Assembly: GCF_001984105.1 (NCBI RefSeq)
Contig: NZ_MTQM01000005.1
Span: forward strand, 233,988 to 297,987
Source of the DNA: Microbacterium sp. CSI-V
GTDB taxonomy: Bacteria; Actinomycetota; Actinomycetes; Actinomycetales; Microbacteriaceae
Direction of reading: 5' to 3'
DNA: 64,000 bases
Numbering within the stretch: position 1 is the first letter of the stretch; each line of letters begins with the position of its first letter. This document shows, in pieces, positions 18,490-27,031 of this stretch. A program made the translations under genes and the position numbers. The notes under the pieces are model-generated. The model saw nothing but the letters and a program-made list of their open reading frames with translations, was not told the origin of the DNA and did not search any database.

Positions 18490-19397
18490 CGGATGCCGCT
18501 CCGAGCGAAGCCCTGCACGAAGTAGCGCTGGAAGAACAGGAAGAGCAACACCATCGGCACGACCGAGATCAGGGCGAGGGCCATGATGGCGTTGTAGTCG
18601 GGCGTCGTCTGACCCTTCAGGTACAGCAGACCGATCGGCAGGGTGAACAAGTCGGGATCCTTCAGAGCGATGAGCGGCCAGGCGAAGTCGTTCCAGCTTC
18701 CCATCAGTGTCAGCAGGATCAGGACCGCGATGAGCGGCTTGCACAGCGGCAACACGATCTGCAGGAAGACCCGCAACTGACCGGCACCGTCGATGCGGGC
18801 GGCCTCGATGAGCTCGTCCGGGATCGCCAGGAAGAACTGACGGGCGAGGAAGATGCCGAATGCGGCGGCGGCCCCCGGGAGGATCACGCCCCAATAGGTG
18901 CCGTAGATCCCGAGTCCGGCGATGAGACGGAATTGGGCCACCATGATCGCCTGGACCGGGATCATCATCGTCGCCAGCGCAAGCAGGAAAACGACGTTCC
19001 GCCCGCGGAACCGGAGCCGCGCGAAGGCGTAGCCGGCCAGCAGGTTCACCACGACGGTGAACACAGTGACGAAGACGCCGATCACGAGCGAGTTCCCGAA
19101 CCAGGTGGCCACGGGGTACCGGTCGAACACGCTCTGGAAGTTCTCCCACGTGAAGGTGCTCGGCCACAGGCGAAGGCCCGGTTCGAAAACCTCCCCGCGA
19201 GGAGAGAACGCCACGACGAGCATCCAGTAAAGGGGGAAGAGGACGATGATGCTCGCGATGACAGCGATGAGCGTCCGCCAGATGATGCCCCGGCGTTCGC
19301 CTCGCACGGCCGCTCGGCGTCGCCGCAGACGTTCGGCGCGGCGGGCGCCGAGAACCTCCGCCTCGGAGATCTCCAGCAGTGTCGTCGTCTGGGTCAT
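18486..19397 (-). CDS. ABC sugar transporter permease (MalG type)
   Basis: 303 residues with six membrane segments after a basic cytoplasmic N terminus. The EAA loop that docks on the ATPase reads EAARIDGAGQLRVFLQIVLP. The C-terminal FFQRYFVQGFARSGIR ending is typical of CUT1 inner-membrane subunits. It pairs with the upstream MalF-type permease (3 nt apart) and the lipoprotein. No ATPase gene lies in the locus, as is usual in actinobacteria that share one MsiK-like ATPase. Confidence 0.93.
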   Translation of the reverse strand: MTQTTTLLEISEAEVLGARRAERLRRRRAAVRGERRGIIWRTLIAVIASIIVLFPLYWMLVVAFSPRGEVFEPGLRLWPSTFTWENFQSVFDRYPVATWFGNSLVIGVFVTVFTVVVNLLAGYAFARLRFRGRNVVFLLALATMMIPVQAIMVAQFRLIAGLGIYGTYWGVILPGAAAAFGIFLARQFFLAIPDELIEAARIDGAGQLRVFLQIVLPLCKPLIAVLILLTLMGSWNDFAWPLIALKDPDLFTLPIGLLYLKGQTTPDYNAIMALALISVVPMVLLFLFFQRYFVQGFARSGIR

Positions 19398-19400
19398 GCC

Positions 19401-20348
19401 TCACCCCACCTGGTCTCTGGTTCGGCTCGTCTTCCACTGGATGAAGGTGAAGGCGAGTGTGATGAGAAGGATGACGACGCCGATCGCGGCACCGTATCCC
19501 TGCTCGCGGATCTGGAATCCGTTGCGGTACGCGTAGGTCACGAGCACCGATGTCGCGTCTCCCGGTCCACCTCCGGTCATGACGAAGATGACGTCGAAGA
19601 CCTGGAACGAGGCGATCACGTTCATGATCAGGAGGAAGAACGTGCTCGGACCCACCAGCGGGACCGTGATCGAGCGGAACTGCTGCCAGCGATCGGCTCC
19701 ATCGATACGGGCCGCCTCGTAGAGCTCGGGCGAAACGCCCTGCAGTCCCGCGAGGTAGATGACCATGTTGAAACCCGTCCGCAACCAGATCGAGACGACC
19801 ATGACCGAGATGAGTGCGGGAATGCCCTCGGACTGCCACCCGACGGGGCTGAGACCCGCCGCGGTGAGGATCTTGTTGAACAGTCCATTGGATTGGTAGA
19901 AGAGGATCACTGCGATCATCCCCGAGGCGACGCCCGAGATCACCATCGGCAGCACGATCGCCGTGCGCCACACGCCCCGCGCGGGAAGCAGCGAGTTCAG
20001 CAGCACCGCCAACCCCAGCCCCAATCCCATCTCGATGGGGACGGTGACGACGGTGAAGACCAGTGTGTTGATCAGGCTCCGCCAGAAGGTCGGGTCGCCG
20101 ACCATCGTGACGTAGTTGTCGAGACCCACCCACTCCGGGGAACCGAAACCCTTGGTCTCCTGGAACGACAGCTGCACCGCCCAGAGGATGGGGATGAAGA
20201 GGAACACGCTGAGGAGGATGAGGTTCGGCGAGACGAACGCCCACCCCACGAGGGACTCTTTGAGGCGCGCGGTGCGGCGCGCCGCCCGCGGGGCGGTGGC
20301 GGGCGCCGAAGCCCTCGCCTCCGACCCGCGGGCGGTCGCCGTGGTCAT
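19401..20348 (-). CDS. ABC sugar transporter permease (MalF type)
   Basis: 315 residues with six to seven membrane helices. The EAA motif is EAARIDGADRWQQFRSITVP, and PNLILLSVFLFIPILWAVQLS is the standard first helix of the CUT1 family. The start ATG 20348 overlaps the stop of the substrate-binding protein gene (ATGA). It forms the translocation pore together with the MalG-type subunit. Confidence 0.93.
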   Translation of the reverse strand: MTTATARGSEARASAPATAPRAARRTARLKESLVGWAFVSPNLILLSVFLFIPILWAVQLSFQETKGFGSPEWVGLDNYVTMVGDPTFWRSLINTLVFTVVTVPIEMGLGLGLAVLLNSLLPARGVWRTAIVLPMVISGVASGMIAVILFYQSNGLFNKILTAAGLSPVGWQSEGIPALISVMVVSIWLRTGFNMVIYLAGLQGVSPELYEAARIDGADRWQQFRSITVPLVGPSTFFLLIMNVIASFQVFDVIFVMTGGGPGDATSVLVTYAYRNGFQIREQGYGAAIGVVILLITLAFTFIQWKTSRTRDQVG

Positions 20349-21655
20349 TTCTTCGTCGCGTCCGTGACGGCGGCGGAAAGGTTCTTCAGTGTGTCGGCCG
20401 TGGACTGACCGTTGAGGAAGGCGGCCTCGAGCTGATCCTGCAGCGCGGTGGAGATCGCCGCCATGGCGGGCGAGGTGAGCTGCTTCACGTCGGAAGGCTC
20501 GATGGTCGTGGCCTGATCGACGAACACGGGCATCACGTCCGGCCGGACGGCGAACGGGATGTCCGCCCCGGAGAGGTCCGTGCGGGTGGGGAGCTCATTG
20601 GTCGCCGCGCAGAAGGCGGACATCGCGTCCTTGGATGCCATGAACTTCAGAAACTCCGCGGCCAGCTCGGGATTGGCCGTGTCCTTCGTCGCCACGAGCG
20701 CGTTGCCGCCGAGATCCGTGGCACCTCGCTCGTCCTTCGGCATCGGCACGCTCGTCCAGTTGAACTGGTTGAGGGAGTCCATGTCGGGGACGAGGAACGA
20801 TCCGATGAAGGCCATCGCGACGCTTCCCTCGCTGAAGAACGAGTCCGCGTAGGTCGTGGCCTTCGTGGAGCTGGCCGGTGGGACCCACTGGTTGTCGAAG
20901 AAGCTCTTGGTGAAGTCGAGCGCCTTCGTCCCGGCGGCCGAATCGATCTGCGCCGAGGTTCCGTCCGGACCGATCAGCGCGCCGTCCGCTTGGAACAGCC
21001 AGCTGAGCCAGCGCGGAGCGCCACCCAGCTGCCAGTTGTACACGAACGGGTACTTGTCCGACGGGAGGGAGGCCCGCAGCTTGGTCGCGACGTCGGCGAA
21101 CTGCTCCCAGGTCCAGGCGTCGGCCTGCGTCTTGGGGAGCGTGGACGGGTCAATTCCCGCCGCCTGGAGCATGTCGGTGTTCACCAACAGCGCCGAGACG
21201 TCTGTCTGGTGGGGAACCCCGTAGGGCTTGCCGTCATAGGACACGGCTTCCCACATGGCGGGTACGAAAGAATCGATCTCGGCTTGGTCCACGTAGGGGC
21301 TGAGGTCGAGCAACTGGCCCTGGCTGGAGTAGACGCCGAGGTTGCCGTAGTCGACGCGGAAGATGTCCGGCGCGTCGCCTGATGACAGCTGTGCGTCGAT
21401 GTTGGAGAACATCTGGTCGTAGGGAACGACGTTCAGCGTGATCTCCGTCCCGGCGTGCTCACTCTGGAACTGGTCGATGAGCTGCTGCATCGCTGCCTGC
21501 TCACTCTCGCTCGCCCATGTGGTGAAGGTCAGTTTTCCGCCGTTGGACGAGTCGTCGCTACTGGTCCCTCCGAAACCGGCGCAGCCGGCGAGAAGAAGAA
21601 TGCCGCTGCTGAGGACAGCGGCGCCGGCGAGAAGTCGGCTCTTGCGATGTGTCAC
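20345..21655 (-). CDS. Extracellular sugar-binding lipoprotein of an ABC importer
   Basis: 436 residues. A lipoprotein signal peptide ends in LLLAGC (lipobox, Cys25), followed by a Gly/Ser-rich linker. The mature part, with TFTTWASESEQAAMQQLIDQF, DIFRVDYGNLGVYSSQGQL and LVATKDTANPELAAEFLKF, is that of family 1 (CUT1) solute-binding proteins for oligosaccharides. GTG 21655 is preceded by AAAGGA. First gene of the importer-aldolase operon; it defines which glycoside enters, but the ligand cannot be read from sequence. Confidence 0.93.
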   Translation of the reverse strand: MTHRKSRLLAGAAVLSSGILLLAGCAGFGGTSSDDSSNGGKLTFTTWASESEQAAMQQLIDQFQSEHAGTEITLNVVPYDQMFSNIDAQLSSGDAPDIFRVDYGNLGVYSSQGQLLDLSPYVDQAEIDSFVPAMWEAVSYDGKPYGVPHQTDVSALLVNTDMLQAAGIDPSTLPKTQADAWTWEQFADVATKLRASLPSDKYPFVYNWQLGGAPRWLSWLFQADGALIGPDGTSAQIDSAAGTKALDFTKSFFDNQWVPPASSTKATTYADSFFSEGSVAMAFIGSFLVPDMDSLNQFNWTSVPMPKDERGATDLGGNALVATKDTANPELAAEFLKFMASKDAMSAFCAATNELPTRTDLSGADIPFAVRPDVMPVFVDQATTIEPSDVKQLTSPAMAAISTALQDQLEAAFLNGQSTADTLKNLSAAVTDATKK

Positions 21656-21828
21656 GCTGCGATCCTTTCGGGTCGGGGCGCCCCCGGGTGCTGCGGTGCG
21701 CCGTCGGTGAATCGAGTATCCATTCGCGCAGTGAAATAGTCAAGAACTTCCACACCGTGCTCATTTCTGCTTGTATATGAACACATCTGATCTTGGGCGT
21801 CAGGGAGACGCCAGAGGAGGTTCCAAGG
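21656..21828. promoter_or_regulatory. Divergent control region of the sugar locus
   Basis: 173 nt between the importer operon (minus) and the SIS gene (plus). The AT-rich part contains TGCTCATTTCTGCTTG (21758-21773), whose inverse shares AATGAGCA with the control region at 14068-14091, a candidate DeoR operator. GGGAGACGCC near 21800 can pair with an upstream GGCGT. GAGGAGG at 21813-21819 is the ribosome site of the SIS gene. Confidence 0.45.
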
Positions 21829-22734
21829 ATGGACGAGCGTTCGAGTCGACTGGGCACCGTCACGGAGAGCGAGCTGACCAGTCAGCCCGAGATCTGGCAG
21901 CAGGCGCGGGAGATCGACCGACAGCAGAAGGCACAGTTGCCGACGGCCGGCGAGCGCGTGCTCGTCATCGGCTGCGGCACGTCGTACTACGTCGGCGATG
22001 CCTACGCCTACCTCCGCAACGACGCGGGGATCGGGCGGACTCGCGCGGCCATCCCGTCGGAGCTCACCTGGGTCGACGACGACGAGCACATCGTGGTCGT
22101 GTCGCGTTCGGGGACCACGGCCGATGTCGTCGAGGTCGTCCGTCGCTACCGTGATTCGCACACGATCACGGCGATCCTGGGCGACGCGGATACCCCTCTC
22201 GGCGATCTCTGCGAACGGGTGGTCCACCTCGGGTTCGCCGATGAGAAGTCCATCGTGCAGACGCGTTTCGCCACGACCGTGCTGACCGTCCTCCGCGACT
22301 CGATCGACGCGGTGCCGGACACCCTCCTCGCGGATGCGCGGCGCGCCCTCGCGCTTCCTCTCCCGATGCCACCCGCGGACATCCGACAGGTGGTCTTCCT
22401 GGGCCACCGCTTCAGCGTCGGAATCGCACAGGAGGCGGCGTTGAAGGTCAGGGAGTCGGCGGGCGCCTGGACCGAGGCGTATCCGGTGTGGGAGTACCAG
22501 CACGGGCCGATCTCCTGCGCGGGGCCCGGATCACTGGTGTGGGCGCTGGGCGACCTGCCCGAGACCGTCGCCGCCGACGTCCGCGCGACGGGCGCGCAGG
22601 TGTACCACGATGACCTCGACCCCCAGGCCGGCCTCGTGCTGGCGCATCGACTGGCTCTGGCATTGGCGCGGGAGGTCGGACGGAATCCCGACACCCCGCC
22701 GTACCTGAACCGCTCCGTGCTGTCCGTCGGCTGA
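21829..22734 (+). CDS. SIS-domain sugar isomerase/deaminase (AgaS/GlmS-like)
   Basis: 301 residues with two SIS domains. The N-terminal SELTSQPEIWQQAREI is characteristic of the AgaS and GlmS-isomerase group. The phosphosugar-binding serines are in VIGCGTSYYVGDAYAYL and VVSRSGTTADVVEVV; KVRESAGAWTEAYPVWEYQHGPIS is the second conserved block. Such enzymes interconvert or deaminate hexosamine 6-phosphates or ketose/aldose phosphates. ATG 21829 is set by GAGGAGG 9 nt upstream. It heads a three-gene operon divergent from the importer and is expected to feed the PfkB kinase and the class II aldolase. Confidence 0.88.
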   Translation: MDERSSRLGTVTESELTSQPEIWQQAREIDRQQKAQLPTAGERVLVIGCGTSYYVGDAYAYLRNDAGIGRTRAAIPSELTWVDDDEHIVVVSRSGTTADVVEVVRRYRDSHTITAILGDADTPLGDLCERVVHLGFADEKSIVQTRFATTVLTVLRDSIDAVPDTLLADARRALALPLPMPPADIRQVVFLGHRFSVGIAQEAALKVRESAGAWTEAYPVWEYQHGPISCAGPGSLVWALGDLPETVAADVRATGAQVYHDDLDPQAGLVLAHRLALALAREVGRNPDTPPYLNRSVLSVG

Positions 22735-23072
22735 TGCCCGTCGTCCTCGTACACACGCCTCCGCATGCCGCCCTCGCCGCACTCCTGCAGGCGACAGCGG
22801 ACACGGTGGGGGAAACCCTCGGGCTGGGACCGGGTGACGTCGTGGCGACCCACGTGCCGACCGGCGGCAGCACCACGAGTGCACGGCCCGCCCCCGTCGG
22901 CGTGTGGACGACCGCGACGTGGCCGGTGCTCTGTCTGCTCGGCGGGCCTCGGGAAGCGAGCACAATGGACGCGGCGCGACGTGCCGCCGAGCGCGCGGTG
23001 ATCCGCTGGTGCGAGGAGAACGACGTGACCACGGGAGGGGTGTGGGTGCAGTGGCTGACACGGACGCCGTGA
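22734..23072 (+). CDS. Small tautomerase-like protein
   Basis: 112 residues. After the initiator Met comes Pro2 followed by a beta strand (PVVLVHTP), and the pattern GLGPGDVVATHVPTGG, then DAARRAAERAVIRW and GGVWVQWL resemble the 4-oxalocrotonate tautomerase fold, where the N-terminal proline is the catalytic base. This is a weak resemblance, not a firm family call. The start overlaps the SIS stop (TGATG) and the end overlaps the kinase by 22 nt. A role in enol/keto conversion of a sugar intermediate would suit the locus. Confidence 0.5.
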   Translation: MPVVLVHTPPHAALAALLQATADTVGETLGLGPGDVVATHVPTGGSTTSARPAPVGVWTTATWPVLCLLGGPREASTMDAARRAAERAVIRWCEENDVTTGGVWVQWLTRTP

Positions 23073-24031
23073 TCGACCTTCTCGTCGTCGGCGAGCTGTG
23101 CGTGGACGTCATCGTGTCGCTCGATGACACCCCCGTGCGTTTCGGCCAGCACGAGCGGATCGTCGATTCGACACTGTTGACGATGGGGAGCTCGTCCGCC
23201 ATCACGGCGTGCGGTGCCGCCGCGCTCGGCGCACGCGTCAGCCTGGTCGGAGTGCGCGGAGAGGACTCTTTCGGCGAGTACATCGCGCGTCAGCTGAAGG
23301 AACTCGGAGTCGATACCACCTCCATCCGCATCGACCCGAGCGTTCCCACGGGGTCGTCGGTCCACCTCACCAGACCGGATGGCGACCGCGCGATCCTGAC
23401 GGCGCTGGGCTCCATCGGACGGACCGTCGCGGCCGACGTGCCGACGTCGCTTCTGCGTCGGTCGCGGCACCTCCACATCGGCAGCTACTTCCTCCAGAGC
23501 GGCCTTTGGTCGGACGCGGCGGCTCTGCTGTCCGAGGCCCGGGGGCTCGGGGTCACCACCTCTCTCGACGGCAACTTCGATCCCGCCGAGGAGTGGGACT
23601 CCGGCATCCGCGACGTGCTGACGGAAGTCGAGGTCTTCTTCGGCAACGAAGAGGAGCTGATGGCCGTGGCGGACGTCTCGGACGTAGACGATGCGGTCCG
23701 CAGCCTGCTCGCCCTCATGCCGGTCGGCGCCACCGTCGTCTGCAAGCGCGGCGCCTCGGGCGCGACCGCCTTCACCCGACTGGCCGATGAGGTGACCTCC
23801 ATCCACGCCGGGGTACCCGATGCCCCCGGGCCGGTGATCGACACGGTCGGCGCCGGCGACACCCTCGCCGCGGGGTACCTCGTCGCCCGCATCGGGGGTG
23901 CCGACTCCGCGATGGCACTCGCCCTCGGCGTGGCCAGCGGAACCGCCTCGACGCGCGGCGCCGGTGGGGTGTCGGCGCAGCCCGACCGCGACGTCGCGGA
24001 GGGTTTGGCCGCGGCGGTACAGCTTGCCTGA
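23051..24031 (+). CDS. PfkB-family carbohydrate kinase
   Basis: 326 residues from GTG 23051, chosen because GGGAGGGG lies 10 nt upstream and because it gives the usual DLLVVGELCVDVIV start of the family; GTG 23069 is an alternative. The catalytic signature is DTVGAGDTLAAGYL with Asp intact. It differs from the FruK/LacC-like kinase at the other end of the locus and resembles ribokinase/2-keto-3-deoxygluconate kinase types. Co-transcribed with the SIS protein; it could phosphorylate the ketose or a keto-deoxy acid. Confidence 0.85.
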   Translation: MADTDAVIDLLVVGELCVDVIVSLDDTPVRFGQHERIVDSTLLTMGSSSAITACGAAALGARVSLVGVRGEDSFGEYIARQLKELGVDTTSIRIDPSVPTGSSVHLTRPDGDRAILTALGSIGRTVAADVPTSLLRRSRHLHIGSYFLQSGLWSDAAALLSEARGLGVTTSLDGNFDPAEEWDSGIRDVLTEVEVFFGNEEELMAVADVSDVDDAVRSLLALMPVGATVVCKRGASGATAFTRLADEVTSIHAGVPDAPGPVIDTVGAGDTLAAGYLVARIGGADSAMALALGVASGTASTRGAGGVSAQPDRDVAEGLAAAVQLA

Positions 24032-24038
24032 GGCCTCC

Positions 24039-24827
24039 TCAGCCCCCGACGAAACGGAACGCGCCGGTCGCCACGGCGACGGTGAGCGCGGCGGCGATCA
24101 GCGCGATCGCTCCGGCGAGCGCGGCGCCGTCGCGCGGGTGCAGGCGCGAGGGCCGCGACCACGTGCGGTCGACCGGGGCGCCGAAGCCGCGGGCCTCCAT
24201 CGCGGTCGCGAGGGTCGTCCCGCGGCGGACCGCGAACACCAGCAGCACGAACGCCATGCCGAGGAAGCGCCGCACGGCCCCCCGGTCGCCGAGGCCGCGG
24301 GCGCGGCGGGCGAGGGTCATCGTGCGCCAGTCGTCGACGAACAGGCCGACGGTGCGCGCACCGGCGAGCACGCCGAGCACGAACCGGCTGGGGAGCTTCG
24401 CGACCTGCGCGAGCGCGTCGGCGAGCTCGGTCGGGTCGGTGCGGCCGAACAGCAGGATGGTGGGCAGCCCCAGGGCGAGCACGCGCAGCATGACCGCGAG
24501 CGACAGCGCGATCGAGTCGTCGCTCACGGTGGCGAACAGGAACCGGCCGTAGACGGTTCCTCCCGGCTTGGCGTAGAGCAGCATGCTGAGCCCGGCGACG
24601 GGGGCGAACACGACCACGGGCACGAGCCGCCGCAGGACCGTCGCGACCGAGAGTCCGGTCAGGGGCACGCACGCGAGTTCGAGCACGATCGCGACCGACG
24701 CGCTCACGGGGTCCAGCGTCGCGAACAGCGGTACCGACAGCACCAGGGCGATGAGGATCTTCGTGACCGGATTGACCCCGTCGAGCCACGCCGCGGTCCG
24801 TCCGGCCACGGACACCGCCGCGCTCAC
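24039..24827 (-). CDS. ECF transporter T component (EcfT)
   Basis: 262 residues with about five membrane helices. Two Ala-Arg-Gly coupling motifs, ARRARGLGDRG and AMEARGFGAP, are the docking sites for the ATPase. GTG 24827 overlaps the ATPase stop (GTGA). It completes a dedicated energy-coupling-factor vitamin importer with the YkoE-type S component and the fused ATPase; all three are under one TPP riboswitch. The gene ends 7 nt from the end of the convergent kinase gene. Confidence 0.9.
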   Translation of the reverse strand: MSAAVSVAGRTAAWLDGVNPVTKILIALVLSVPLFATLDPVSASVAIVLELACVPLTGLSVATVLRRLVPVVVFAPVAGLSMLLYAKPGGTVYGRFLFATVSDDSIALSLAVMLRVLALGLPTILLFGRTDPTELADALAQVAKLPSRFVLGVLAGARTVGLFVDDWRTMTLARRARGLGDRGAVRRFLGMAFVLLVFAVRRGTTLATAMEARGFGAPVDRTWSRPSRLHPRDGAALAGAIALIAAALTVAVATGAFRFVGG

Positions 24828-26275
24828 GCGGCCCCCCGCAGTTCGATGCGGTGCTGCCCGAGGTGGCGGACGACGTCGGCGTCGTGCGTGACGGCCACGA
24901 CCGTCCGTCCGCGCGCGATCTCCCGTTGCAGCAGGGAGACCAGCTCGCTCCAGCCGCGGCGATCCTGACCGAAGGTCGGCTCGTCGAGCACGATCACGGC
25001 GGGCGCGGATGCCAGGACCGTCGCGACCGACAGCCGCCGCTTCTGTCCGCCCGAGAGCGTGAACGGGTGGGCTTCGGCGAGGGAGGCCAGGTCGAGCCGC
25101 TCGAGCAGTTCGTCGACGATCGCGTCGACCTCGGCCTCCGGCATCCGGAGGGCCCGGGGTCCGACGGCGAGCTCAGCGCGCAGCGTCGAGGCGAGGAACT
25201 GGTGTTCGGGCTCCTGGAACACGGTGCCGATGCGCGTGAGGAGCTCCGTCGACCGCCAGCGCGAGGGACGGCGGACGCCGCGCGTGGTCAGCGCGGGAGC
25301 GGCGACGACCTCCCCCGCGACCTCCGGCAGGAGCCCCGCGAGGGTCAGGGCGAGCGTCGACTTGCCCGCGCCGTTCGGGCCGGTGACGACCGTGCCCGCC
25401 CCCTCCGGAACGACGACGTCGAGCCCCGCGAGCACGGGCGTGCGGCGGTCACGGCCGATCGTGAGACCGGATGCCGAGAGCACGGCATCCATCGACGGCG
25501 AAGCGGGAGCGAGCACAGGCAGGTCGACCGGACGCCCCGGCACCCACACGCCCGCGGCGGCGAGCGCCTCACCGTGCTCGGCGAACACCCACGCGGGCGG
25601 GCCGTCGGCGAGCAGCCCGCCGCCCGGCGCCAGGACGATCACCCGCGTGACGAGGTCGGCCCACACCGCGGTGCGGTGCTCGATGAGGACCAGGGTCGTC
25701 TCGTCGCGGGAGACGACGCGTTCCACCGCGGCGCGCACTTCGCGCACGCCGTCGGGGTCGAGGTTCGCGGTGGGTTCGTCCAGCAGCAGCAGTCCCGGGC
25801 GCATCGCCAGCACCCCGGCGAGCGCGAGTCGCTGCTTCTGCCCTCCCGACAACGCCTTCGTGGGGCGATCGAGCGGCACATCCAGACCCACGGATGCCAG
25901 CGCCTCGGAGACGCGCGAGGGGATGGCATCCGCCGGCAGCCCGAGGTTCTCGCAGCCGAAGGCGACGTCGTCGCCGACCTTCGACAGCACGACCCCCGAC
26001 TCCGGATCCTGGAGGACGAGGCCGATGCGGCCGCGCTGCGCCTCGGGCGGATGCCCGTCGACGAGGATGCGGCCCGTGGCCTCGCCCTCGTCGCTGCCCC
26101 CGAGGAGGCCGGCGAGCCCGGCGAGCAGCGTCGACTTCCCCGCCCCGGACGCACCGAGGAGCAGCACCCGCTCCCCCGGCTCGATCGTGAGCTCGACGTC
26201 GCGGGTCGCGGGCAGGCGGCGACCGGCGTAGCGCCACCCCCAGCCGCCGATCTCGACGCGGGCCGGATGCGGCAT
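24824..26275 (-). CDS. ECF transporter ATPase with two fused nucleotide-binding domains
   Basis: 483 residues made of two ABC domains. Domain 1: Walker A GASGAGKST, signature LSGGQKQRLALA, Walker B LLLLDEPTANLDP. Domain 2: GPNGAGKST, LSGGQKRRLSVA, VIVLDEPTFGQD. A single protein therefore replaces the usual EcfA/EcfA' pair, as in YkoD proteins. ATG 26275 overlaps the S-component stop (TGATG). It powers uptake of a thiamine precursor, probably hydroxymethylpyrimidine, as inferred from the riboswitch and the YkoE partner. Confidence 0.92.
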   Translation of the reverse strand: MPHPARVEIGGWGWRYAGRRLPATRDVELTIEPGERVLLLGASGAGKSTLLAGLAGLLGGSDEGEATGRILVDGHPPEAQRGRIGLVLQDPESGVVLSKVGDDVAFGCENLGLPADAIPSRVSEALASVGLDVPLDRPTKALSGGQKQRLALAGVLAMRPGLLLLDEPTANLDPDGVREVRAAVERVVSRDETTLVLIEHRTAVWADLVTRVIVLAPGGGLLADGPPAWVFAEHGEALAAAGVWVPGRPVDLPVLAPASPSMDAVLSASGLTIGRDRRTPVLAGLDVVVPEGAGTVVTGPNGAGKSTLALTLAGLLPEVAGEVVAAPALTTRGVRRPSRWRSTELLTRIGTVFQEPEHQFLASTLRAELAVGPRALRMPEAEVDAIVDELLERLDLASLAEAHPFTLSGGQKRRLSVATVLASAPAVIVLDEPTFGQDRRGWSELVSLLQREIARGRTVVAVTHDADVVRHLGQHRIELRGAA

Positions 26276-26904
26276 CAGACCTCGCGACGGCGTTCGCGTC
26301 CCGCGGCGAAGCGGCTGAGCGCACCGCTCGCGGCAAGAGCGCGCACGAGCAGCCACCCCACGACGCCGCCGAGCACCGCACCCGAGACGATGAGCGTGCC
26401 GAGGTAGAGGAGGTTGAACTCCGCGGTCTTGACGATGTTGCCGGTGAAGAACTCCAGCACCCACGCGCCGACACCGGCGCCGGCGCCGGCGAGCATCGCG
26501 ACCGGGAGCGAGAAGCGGAGGTAGAGGAACGCGAGGAAGATCAGCTCGGCGCCGAGGCCCTGCGCGAGGCCCGAGTAGATCGTGCTGATCCCCCACGCGT
26601 TGCCGATGAGGGCCGACACGACCGCAGCGATCACTTCGACGAGGAGCGCCGCACCGGGCTTGCGGATGATCAGGCCGCCGACGACACCGCCGAGCAGCCA
26701 GATGCCGACGGCGATCCCGCCGAGACCGGGCGTGAGCCCGTCCATCGCGGCGAACCACAGGCCGCCGACGGTGTTCCAGCCCCAGAAGACGAGGCCGATC
26801 GCGACACCGAGGACGGCGGCGACGACGATGTCGACAACGCGCCAGCGGAACCGGTCGGACGTGGCCACGACCGGGGTCGTCCGGGCAGACGTGGACGTGT
26901 GCAT
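26275..26904 (-). CDS. ykoE: YkoE-type ECF S component for thiamine/hydroxymethylpyrimidine
   Basis: 209 residues with about six membrane helices (VVDIVVAAVLGVAIGLVFWGW onward). The motifs AIGLVFWGWN and GNAWGISTIYSGLAQGLGAE are typical of YkoE. ATG 26904 has a strong GGGAGGAG site, which is also the end of the TPP riboswitch. First gene of the ykoE-ecfA-ecfT operon. Substrate assignment follows from the family and the riboswitch rather than from binding residues. Confidence 0.9.
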   Translation of the reverse strand: MHTSTSARTTPVVATSDRFRWRVVDIVVAAVLGVAIGLVFWGWNTVGGLWFAAMDGLTPGLGGIAVGIWLLGGVVGGLIIRKPGAALLVEVIAAVVSALIGNAWGISTIYSGLAQGLGAELIFLAFLYLRFSLPVAMLAGAGAGVGAWVLEFFTGNIVKTAEFNLLYLGTLIVSGAVLGGVVGWLLVRALAASGALSRFAAGRERRREV

Positions 26905-26913
26905 TTCTACTCC

Positions 26914-27003
26914 TCCCTGCGCCGGCATGATCCGGATCAGGTTCGACGGTCGAAGCGTGGATCGCTTCCTCTCAGCCCGGCTCACCGGACTCCCGTGGTT
27001 GTG
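26914..27003 (-). promoter_or_regulatory. TPP riboswitch controlling ykoE-ecfA-ecfT
   Basis: Read on the minus strand: CACGGGAGTCC, then GGGCTGAGAGGAAG (CTGAGAG at 26975-26969), a variable hairpin, then ACCTGATCCGGATCATGCCG (ACCTGAT around 26942-26936) and GCGCAGGGAGG. These are the conserved helices of the THI element. The ribosome site of ykoE is the last element, so control is probably at translation initiation. Confidence 0.95.
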
Positions 27004-27010
27004 GTTCCCG

Positions 27011-27016
27011 AGTATA
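27011..27016 (-). promoter_or_regulatory. -10 hexamer TATACT for the ykoE riboswitch transcript
   Basis: Minus-strand TATACT lies 7-8 nt before the 5' edge of the riboswitch. It is back to back with the plus-strand -10 at 27032-27037, only 15 nt away. Confidence 0.5.
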
Positions 27017-27031
27017 GGCCGGTGCCCGAGG

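Noticed and set aside
17464..20244. A 926-codon open frame on the minus strand
   Set aside because: Only its end is the 2-hydroxyacid dehydrogenase; the rest runs out of frame through two clear ABC permeases.
18003..20408. An 801-codon plus-strand open frame
   Set aside because: Arg/Asp/Glu-rich antisense shadow of the dehydrogenase and permease genes without any motif.
8665..24031. Sulfoquinovose degradation locus
   Set aside because: Isomerase, kinase and aldolase would fit superficially, but there is no GH31-type sulfoquinovosidase and no sulfolactaldehyde enzyme; GH4 and IlvD/FAH point elsewhere.
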